The notes below the pieces were generated by a model. The model made no database searches, was not told the origin of the DNA, and saw only the letters and a program-made list of their open reading frames with translations. A stretch of 5,941 bases of DNA from an uncultured Clostridia bacterium (GTDB taxonomy: Bacteria > Bacillota > Clostridia > Christensenellales > UBA3700): NCBI GenBank assembly GCA_947176115.1, contig CAMWPK010000100.1:1-5941 (forward strand). Direction: 5' to 3'. This document shows positions 3,201 through 5,941 of this stretch, in pieces (the first letter of the stretch is position 1; each line of letters starts with the position of its first letter). The translations under genes and the position numbers were made by a program.

Positions 3201-5941
3201 AGATAATCTCACTGTTGTCGGTAAGTATACGGGCGAAAAAGACGGAGTTACGGCAAGCGCAACTAAGACGATACCGTATGGAAATTACGTAATACAGTAT
3301 GGAGAATTGGACGGACAAGGCGAATTTGTCAATAGCTTTACTACGCTCAAAGTAGTAGAGAACGGAATGTATATAAGAGTGGGAGTGCAATTTGGCGCTA
3401 CTACAGTATATTCTCAACCGCAACTAATTAGCGTGGACCCGATAGATATTTCCTATTTGACAGATCCGTTCAATTTTGACGACAATGACGGTGACGGCAC
3501 GGTAGTATACGAGTATGACGGCACTACAAAGAAATTGCCGACAATGAGTAATAACGAGGTTGTGACTATGACGGGCGGACAAATCACCGGCATAGTATAC
3601 GAGTATAGGAATGCGTTCACCAATCAAGTGATAGACGAGCCTACCGCTATTGGTACATATACCGTTACAATAACGTACACGACGGCATCGGCGGACTTCT
3701 ATGCAAAGCCTACCGTCTTGACAATGAAGATAGCCTCTACGATAAAGGTTAAAGTAGAGTGGAATACTACTTCGCTTATGTACTCCGGCGCAGGTCAGCA
3801 TCCTGTAGTCGCTAAGGTATATAATGCCGAGACGGGAGCAGAAATTGCTGTCAATGACAATTTAATAACCTATTTTGGCGATATTGAGGCAAAGAATATC
3901 AACATAGGCACGCACTATAAAGTATCAGTATCTTTGGGAGATGCTTACACGGTAGTAGAGGGCGAGGAATGTAGCTTTGACATAACCAAAGCGTTGTTGA
4001 CAATACCTACGTATTCTTCGGGAACTATACTATACGACGGAACGACAAAGGTGCTTGAGGAGTATTTAGGCGAGCAATTCAATCCGCTTCTAATGAAGAT
4101 AGTAGACGGCGGAACGGGCAGAGATGTGAATACGTATAGAGCGACTATTACGCTTATCGATACGATCAACTGCTCTTGGGCGGATAATACGATAACGGGC
4201 AAGCAAATAGAATGGAAGATAGACCCTGCGCTACTATACGTAAGTTGGGACGAATGGGAGTTTGTTGACGACGGCGAGAGCGCGTACGCTCCTAAGATTA
4301 GTTCCTTGATAGGTCTTGCGGGTAGCGATAGCTTTGATTTTGATACCGACTTTACGTATAAGATATACGACGAAGACGGCAATGACTTGGGAGTAAGCGA
4401 AGTAAGCGAGATAGGGTCGTATAAGATAGTCGCAAGTTTCAACGGTACAGTCAAGAATTATACGCTCGACAGCACGACAAAGGAATGGTATTTCGTAGTC
4501 GTACCTAAGTCGGGAATGACGATTTTGACCATAGAGTGGAGCGATACTACGTCCGTATACGACGGTAATATACATTATCCAAAGCCGACGATAAAGGATA
4601 TGAACGGCAACGAAGTTACGCAAGAGATGCTATCTAATCTCAAGTTTAGCGATGGATACAACACGCATAGAGATATCGGAACGTATTCCGTGAAAGTTAC
4701 GTTGAAAGACAGCGTTGCAGGCGAGTACTTTATCCGTAGCGGAGCAACTTGTAAGTTTAGGATAACCGACGAGAACGGCTATGCTCCTGACGAGGACGAA
4801 ACCAACAAAAATCAGAAAGACGACGATGAAGATGGCAATGGCGGTATCAATATGGACAACGTCTTGAAGATACTCAGAGAGTATTGGAAAGCGATAGTCA
4901 GCGGTATATGTATTATATTGATAATAATATTCCTTTCTAAGACGGCAGGTTACAATAGCAGAAGGAAAAGAGCTAAATCGGCTACGGAAGACAGATACAA
5001 GAATTATTACGCAGGCGCCGTAGGATTGTTCGGCTTAGCGTCGTCAACGTGGACGATTATTATGTGCATATTCATAGCTTTGACGATTGCAAGTTTTGTA
5101 ATCATGCTCATTGCTAAGAATAAATGCATCAAGGCGGAAGATAATTTGGCATACGCTAAAGAGGACTTTGCTCGCAATCAAGCCGACGTCGAGAACCGTC
5201 GTCGCGAAGAAGAGGCTAGACAGCGCGATGAAAATATGCGCATGATGCTTATGAGTATGTTCGGTGGCGCTCAAAATGCAAATATGGGAGCCAACGCAGG
5301 TGATGGACAGAACGGAACATACGCTGTGCATCAAGGCGTTGGTATAGACGAAATGCGCGGACTTATATCCGAGACCGTCACGGCAATGCTCCCGGGAGTA
5401 CAACAAATGCTTCCTCAACAGGCTTCAAGAAGTGACGAACTCGTAAAAAAGTTGATAGAGCAAAATGAAAGACTTATGAACCAGCTCGCAGAACAAAAGA
5501 CTACGGAGAGAGTTGTGGAGCGAGAAGTCGCATCCTCTAGCGTCAATGAAGAGGCAATCAAAGATTTAATTGACAAGAACGACAAGAATATCCAAAGATT
5601 GATGGAGCAGAATGACGAGCGCATAGAAAAACTTATGGAGAAAATCTTGGAGTTGTCGGCTAATCAATCTTCTCAACCGCAGATAGTGGAGAAAGAAGTC
5701 CCTGTCGAGAAGATAGTGGAGAAGGTAGTAGAAGTACCTGTGGAAAAAGTGGTTGAGAAAGAAGTAGTAAAAGAAGTACCAGTAGAGAAAATCGTTGAGG
5801 TACCTGTTGAAGTCGAAAAGATAGTCGAGAAAGAGGTAGTCAAAGAAGTTAAGGTAGAAGTGCCTGCTAAGGCACCGGCAAAGCCAAAGAAAGAAGTAGC
5901 TCCAAGACTTACACTTGACGAAGCGTACGCATTACTCACCA
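124..5941 (+). CDS. Giant multidomain surface protein (beta-helix, InlB B-repeats, MBG/Ig-like modules, TM anchor), 3' end missing
   Basis: The frame is open for 1939 codons and runs off the window with no stop. I recognise domain types but no named gene. In order: lipobox-like signal peptide (1-30), GLUG-like beta-helix (105-433), InlB B-repeat-like domain (507-607), two Ig-like domains (608-808), unrecognised segment (809-912), second B-repeat-like domain (913-998), Ig-like domain (999-1104), five MBG/YDG-like modules (1105-1548), acidic linker, two membrane segments (about 1588-1608 and 1643-1664), coiled-coil repeats (1773-1843) and a Val-Glu-Lys repeat (1854-1913). Such domains are known from adhesins and other surface proteins of Bacillota and Bacteroidota. 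An adhesin or matrix-binding role is inferred from architecture; no catalytic motif is seen. No LPXTG motif occurs in the window. Trp is always TGG and there is no in-frame TGA, so the standard code applies. The beta-helix has different codon preferences from the stalk. Confidence 0.96.
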   Translation, partial: MDSKTTKAKYLKFAILIISVCFILGAISACLPFNVSVPTLGNDAIGNTATTITTNATDRLGEFRDGYKYVYTDKTKIDDYRAGDTNTPYDITTHEVAKTSSNRGSQDNPYVISTTDEWDIFVQKMETDTTRGTGQFFVLGADLDFQGKTFHAVRYFRGTFYGLGHTLKNIDIASWTYVNSAGTETAIGTNDTYGYGIFCQTTGVTVTDLIVENFKCIGPAQSSMVYTSRASFIGTIIGYSNGIAEVYNCHATSTFNISNVTYSCYQPVGGIVGAHYSTVNTTSLTVYRCSGNVELTSIHTSGCESFVGGIIGEAYGTQIYLYDCVGKVKQHQSGGQAVVASPIVGLIERIAKVVVENTVGTCDTNNGSLATFSGSVFGINISATSVELRNCYGEGTVGTDGSTKNSLYSIAGTAPLTTSNCTIYNINSAKTCTSYVSMYSGAANRIPSLDSTQFNEYTSLGLLISSATNNVRSTVAGTMSSRIWDEEKTSNLAIYLDRDYDGEETIINYTPVRNYLMAFINFRNLEDSGNSERNVGIVDGNPYIVGDVLPNKNSDPADFGDFLDFVTTKENATHEFVGWTDDPTGESEPFTELPSGYFGDLTLYAVWTLPDSYVASRINTSLAVDTNEITYDSIASITLTARVTHSFDVMTSPTTTYYFMQDGEEKTTTANVKSSGVLSIKTVADSGDYSYKYRIKDSEEPLWIYDGECDNDETKTVTINKGVISINKFEVTNNAYFGMQVKDVTFTVTAKNSASVAVSIASANWKNRLASNKVIQGTNTQTLTLVPIDTDNYPSSVDLDVTFESEILYVTFIFPEIVETLKAELEYSQNYGPQQIIYEFNQVYLDALANNSAFDGISDSGLAPYLADEDEVQADPDYRGAPIVIDSSGKALYNTTYNNVIEEFNIYVFFEEASYTVTFDANSSSNTTTMPEPEDYGYGKFVKQPNDPTNGELLFVGWYFTDSDGVNRAWRFFSETLDDGTIVPQDRVAGNLTLTAEWLSATDLAEVTLTVSQTAKFTALDMITSGDNLTVVGKYTGEKDGVTASATKTIPYGNYVIQYGELDGQGEFVNSFTTLKVVENGMYIRVGVQFGATTVYSQPQLISVDPIDISYLTDPFNFDDNDGDGTVVYEYDGTTKKLPTMSNNEVVTMTGGQITGIVYEYRNAFTNQVIDEPTAIGTYTVTITYTTASADFYAKPTVLTMKIASTIKVKVEWNTTSLMYSGAGQHPVVAKVYNAETGAEIAVNDNLITYFGDIEAKNINIGTHYKVSVSLGDAYTVVEGEECSFDITKALLTIPTYSSGTILYDGTTKVLEEYLGEQFNPLLMKIVDGGTGRDVNTYRATITLIDTINCSWADNTITGKQIEWKIDPALLYVSWDEWEFVDDGESAYAPKISSLIGLAGSDSFDFDTDFTYKIYDEDGNDLGVSEVSEIGSYKIVASFNGTVKNYTLDSTTKEWYFVVVPKSGMTILTIEWSDTTSVYDGNIHYPKPTIKDMNGNEVTQEMLSNLKFSDGYNTHRDIGTYSVKVTLKDSVAGEYFIRSGATCKFRITDENGYAPDEDETNKNQKDDDEDGNGGINMDNVLKILREYWKAIVSGICIILIIIFLSKTAGYNSRRKRAKSATEDRYKNYYAGAVGLFGLASSTWTIIMCIFIALTIASFVIMLIAKNKCIKAEDNLAYAKEDFARNQADVENRRREEEARQRDENMRMMLMSMFGGAQNANMGANAGDGQNGTYAVHQGVGIDEMRGLISETVTAMLPGVQQMLPQQASRSDELVKKLIEQNERLMNQLAEQKTTERVVEREVASSSVNEEAIKDLIDKNDKNIQRLMEQNDERIEKLMEKILELSANQSSQPQIVEKEVPVEKIVEKVVEVPVEKVVEKEVVKEVPVEKIVEVPVEVEKIVEKEVVKEVKVEVPAKAPAKPKKEVAPRLTLDEAYALLT
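214..435 (+). other. N-terminal Thr/Asp-rich linker (residues 31-104)
   Basis: This polar stretch is rich in Thr, Asn, Asp and Tyr, with no recognisable motif. It leads from the signal peptide to the beta-helix entry and may be a flexible spacer or a small unrecognised domain. Confidence 0.5.
436..1422 (+). other. GLUG-like right-handed beta-helix domain, about seven rungs (residues 105-433)
   Basis: Entry is by S-Q-D-N-P-Y-V-I-S-T (105-114), followed by L-G-A-D-L-D-F (139-145) and G-T-F-Y-G-L-G-H-T-L (158-167), the usual opening of GLUG-type surface beta-helices. Rungs then repeat the plan F-[VI]-G-G-[IV]-[IV]-G, a variable turn, a Val/Ile/Tyr strand, then N/R/D-C-x-G. Glycine strands are at about 232-238, 268-273 and 306-312. 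The Cys positions are 216, 249, 289, 324, 391 and 421, with Thr358 in the equivalent place of the fifth rung. Such domains usually present a binding surface for glycans or host proteins. That role is inferred, and no polysaccharide lyase or hydrolase catalytic set is visible. Ile codons favour ATT here, unlike the rest of the gene. Confidence 0.72.
1423..1641 (+). other. Beta-helix cap or linker (residues 434-506)
   Basis: The rung pattern and its cysteines stop here. The segment is Ser/Thr-rich and includes S-S-R-I-W-D (480-485) and A-I-Y-L-D-R-D-Y-D (493-501). It may form the C-terminal cap of the beta-helix. No domain is recognised. Confidence 0.4.
1642..1944 (+). other. InlB B-repeat-like domain 1 (residues 507-607)
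   Basis: An opening strand (A-F-I-N-F, 518-522) is followed by a turn with P-Y-I-V-G-D (542-547), then H-E-F-V-G-W-T (574-580) and the closing D-L-T-L-Y-A-V-W (600-607). The F-x-G-W ... L-T-L-Y-A-x-W pair is the signature of the Listeria-Bacteroides repeat (InlB B-repeat, Flg_new family), a small beta-grasp-like module used as a spacer in surface proteins. It is somewhat longer than usual before the F-x-G-W core. Confidence 0.75.
1945..2286 (+). other. Ig-like beta domain 1 (residues 608-721)
   Basis: Alternating hydrophobic strands end in L-S-I-K-T-V-A-D-S-G-D-Y-S-Y (678-691). This resembles the D-S-G-x-Y tyrosine-corner strand of immunoglobulin folds, with Tyr691 where eukaryotic Ig domains have Cys. 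It follows a B-repeat directly, as does the Ig-like domain at residues 999-1104. Confidence 0.5.
2287..2547 (+). other. Ig-like/YDG-like beta domain 2 (residues 722-808)
   Basis: It starts with the strand V-I-S-I-N-K-F-E-V (723-731), includes N-A-Y-F-G-M-Q (734-740), and ends in strands T-L-T-L-V-P (782-787) and V-D-L-D-V-T-F (797-803). Composition and strand spacing fit a bacterial Ig-like stalk module. The family is not certain. Confidence 0.4.
2548..2859 (+). other. Unrecognised, partly helical segment (residues 809-912)
   Basis: Unlike its beta-rich neighbours, this segment has a stretch likely to be helical (about 816-856, with E-I-V-E-T-L-K-A-E-L-E-Y and F-N-Q-V-Y-L-D-A-L-A-N). An acidic part follows (D-E-D-E-V, 868-872), ending in I-Y-V-F-F-E-E (906-912) just before the second B-repeat. 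I do not recognise a family. It could be a divergent B-repeat with an insertion or a separate domain. Confidence 0.45.
2860..3117 (+). other. InlB B-repeat-like domain 2 (residues 913-998)
   Basis: The opening strand is Y-T-V-T-F-D-A-N (915-922), the core L-F-V-G-W-Y-F-T-D (954-962) and the closing strand G-N-L-T-L-T-A-E-W (990-998). At 86 residues this is a more canonical member of the InlB B-repeat/Flg_new family than the first copy. The two copies differ much in sequence, so any duplication is old. Confidence 0.82.
3118..3435 (+). other. Ig-like beta domain 3 (residues 999-1104)
   Basis: Strands such as V-T-L-T-V-S (1007-1012), L-T-V-V-G-K-Y (1029-1035) and L-K-V-V-E-N-G-M-Y-I-R-V (1075-1086) fit an Ig-like fold. 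The last resembles the V-x-x-x-D-S-G-x-Y strand of domain 1 at 683-689. Its place right after a B-repeat suggests a duplicated B-repeat plus Ig unit. Confidence 0.45.
3436..4767 (+). other. Five tandem MBG/YDG-like beta modules forming a stalk (residues 1105-1548)
   Basis: Five modules of about 75-100 residues each carry an early Y-D-G-type turn and a late [IV]-G-[TS]-Y strand. The first motif has Gly at 1133 (Y-D-G-T), 1222 (Y-S-G), 1306 (Y-D-G-T), 1384 (D-D-G) and 1481 (Y-D-G). The second is at 1176-1179 (I-G-T-Y), 1261-1265 (I-G-T-H-Y), 1335-1338 (V-N-T-Y), 1430-1433 (I-G-S-Y) and 1518-1521 (I-G-T-Y). Modules often begin with a V-x-W strand (1211-1213, 1373-1375; I-E-W at 1470-1472). This is the pattern of MBG/YDG-type domains in bacterial surface proteins, which act mainly as stalks. 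Ile codons are mostly ATA here. Confidence 0.65.
3503..3606 (+). repeat. 14-bp direct repeat, 90-bp offset
   Basis: TAGTATACGAGTAT occurs at 3503-3516 and 3593-3606, in the same reading phase. It encodes V-Y-E-Y in both places (1128-1131 and 1158-1161), within one MBG-like module. It may be a trace of local duplication or coincidence of codon choice. Confidence 0.5.
4768..4884 (+). other. Acidic juxtamembrane linker (residues 1549-1587)
   Basis: Asp/Glu/Asn/Lys-rich low-complexity sequence, including D-E-D-E-T (1556-1560) and D-D-D-E-D-G-N-G-G (1566-1574), leads to a short amphipathic stretch (V-L-K-I-L-R-E-Y, 1580-1587) just before the first membrane segment. It is likely a flexible hinge between stalk and membrane. 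Confidence 0.65.
4885..4947 (+). other. Transmembrane segment 1 (residues about 1588-1608)
   Basis: The hydrophobic run A-I-V-S-G-I-C-I-I-L-I-I-I-F-L-S (1590-1605) is followed by a basic cluster (R-R-K-R-A-K, 1613-1618). By the positive-inside rule this places the following loop in the cytoplasm and the N-terminal beta-rich part outside. Confidence 0.85.
5050..5115 (+). other. Transmembrane segment 2 (residues about 1643-1664)
   Basis: The second hydrophobic run (W1643 to A1664, Ile/Leu/Phe/Val-rich) is preceded by a small, moderately hydrophobic stretch (A-G-A-V-G-L-F-G-L-A, 1630-1639) and followed by K-N-K-C-I-K (1665-1670). The loop from segment 1 is about 34 residues. Confidence 0.8.
5128..5259 (+). 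other. Charged helix after the membrane (residues 1669-1712)
   Basis: A strongly charged stretch likely to be helical, with R-R-R-E-E-E-A-R-Q-R-D-E (1692-1703), passes into a Met-rich end (M-R-M-M-L-M-S-M, 1705-1712). It is followed by an Asn/Gly/Ala linker (1713-1738). It looks like a short coiled coil leaving the membrane. Confidence 0.6.
5440..5652 (+). repeat. Hendecad (11-residue) coiled-coil repeats (residues 1773-1783 and 1811-1843)
   Basis: Four units share the plan x-[IV]-x-x-L-[IM]-[ED]-[QK]-[NI]-x-x: 1773-1783, 1811-1821, 1822-1832 and 1833-1843. In the last three, Ile is at 1812, 1823 and 1834, Leu at 1815, 1826 and 1837, and Ile/Met at 1816, 1827 and 1838, an exact period of 11. 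This favours a straight or slightly right-handed coiled coil that would oligomerise the protein. Residues 1784-1810 between the units are helical but less regular. Confidence 0.75.
5683..5862 (+). repeat. Degenerate Val-Glu-Lys/Pro repeat (residues 1854-1913)
   Basis: V-E-K-[IV]-V-E units alternate with V-P-V-E units across 60 residues built almost only from Val, Glu, Lys, Pro and Ile. The encoding DNA varies: Val-Glu-Lys is written GTGGAGAAG, GTCGAGAAG, GTAGAGAAA, GTTGAGAAA, GTGGAAAAA and others. The repeat is therefore conserved at the protein level, not a recent DNA duplication. Similar V-P-V-E-K tracts occur as extended spacers in many bacterial proteins. Confidence 0.8.
5863..5941 (+). 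other. Start of the C-terminal region, cut by the window end (residues 1914-1939)
   Basis: An Ala/Pro/Lys spacer (P-A-K-A-P-A-K-P-K-K, 1914-1923) leads into A-P-R-L-T-L-D-E-A-Y-A-L-L-T (1926-1939), which looks like the first helix of a new folded domain. Its identity cannot be judged from this fragment. Confidence 0.55.

Noticed and set aside
3424..4623. Several antisense open frames of about 125-170 codons under the MBG-like stalk
   Set aside because: They overlap each other and lie wholly inside a convincing sense gene. Their Tyr/Val/Ser-rich peptides are what sense GTA, TAC and ACG codons give in reverse, and they show no recognisable domain.
5683..5862. CRISPR-like or minisatellite array
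   Set aside because: Units are not identical in DNA, there are no unique spacers of constant length, and the tract is in frame within the gene.
5673..5939. Antisense open frame encoding a Ser/Thr/Phe-rich repetitive peptide
   Set aside because: It is the complement of the Val-Glu-Lys repeat on the plus strand. Its repetitiveness is fully explained by that, and it has no start region or homology signal of its own.

Overview
The window holds one gene. A single forward reading frame opens at 124, after a leader of about 120 bases, and stays open to the last base: 1939 complete codons plus one base, with no stop. It encodes the N-terminal and central part, and probably most, of a giant multidomain cell-surface protein. 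No second gene, RNA gene, insertion sequence, CRISPR array or terminator is supported on either strand. The other open frames lie entirely inside this gene and look like shadows of it.

The organism is most likely an uncultured low-GC monoderm bacterium (Bacillota, Clostridia-like, gut type). This is inferred from the domain mix, a GAGG ribosome binding site, frequent AGA and ATA codons, standard code with TGG for Trp and no in-frame TGA, and a lipobox-like signal peptide. A finer taxonomic call is not possible from the sequence.

Layout in residues (r): r1-30 signal peptide with a possible lipobox (Cys30). r31-104 linker. r105-433 a GLUG-like right-handed beta-helix of about seven rungs with a cysteine ladder. 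r434-506 a helix cap or linker. r507-607 first InlB B-repeat-like domain (Listeria-Bacteroides repeat, Flg_new family). r608-721 and r722-808 Ig-like beta domains. r809-912 an unrecognised, partly helical segment. r913-998 second InlB B-repeat-like domain. r999-1104 a third Ig-like domain. r1105-1548 five MBG/YDG-like beta modules. r1549-1576 an acidic linker. Two transmembrane segments lie near r1588-1608 and r1643-1664. They are followed by a charged helix, an Asn/Gly linker, 11-residue coiled-coil repeats, and a degenerate Val-Glu-Lys/Pro repeat (r1854-1913). The protein continues past the window.

The design reads as a receptor- or matrix-binding surface protein: a binding head at the tip, a long stalk of small beta modules, a membrane anchor, then a helical oligomerisation region. 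The 5' leader is crowded with five inverted repeats between 1 and 107, one of which overlaps the best -10-like hexamer. This hints at regulated expression. The main open questions are topology (two membrane segments put the stalk and the coiled coil on the same side), the mosaic codon use of the beta-helix, and the missing C terminus.
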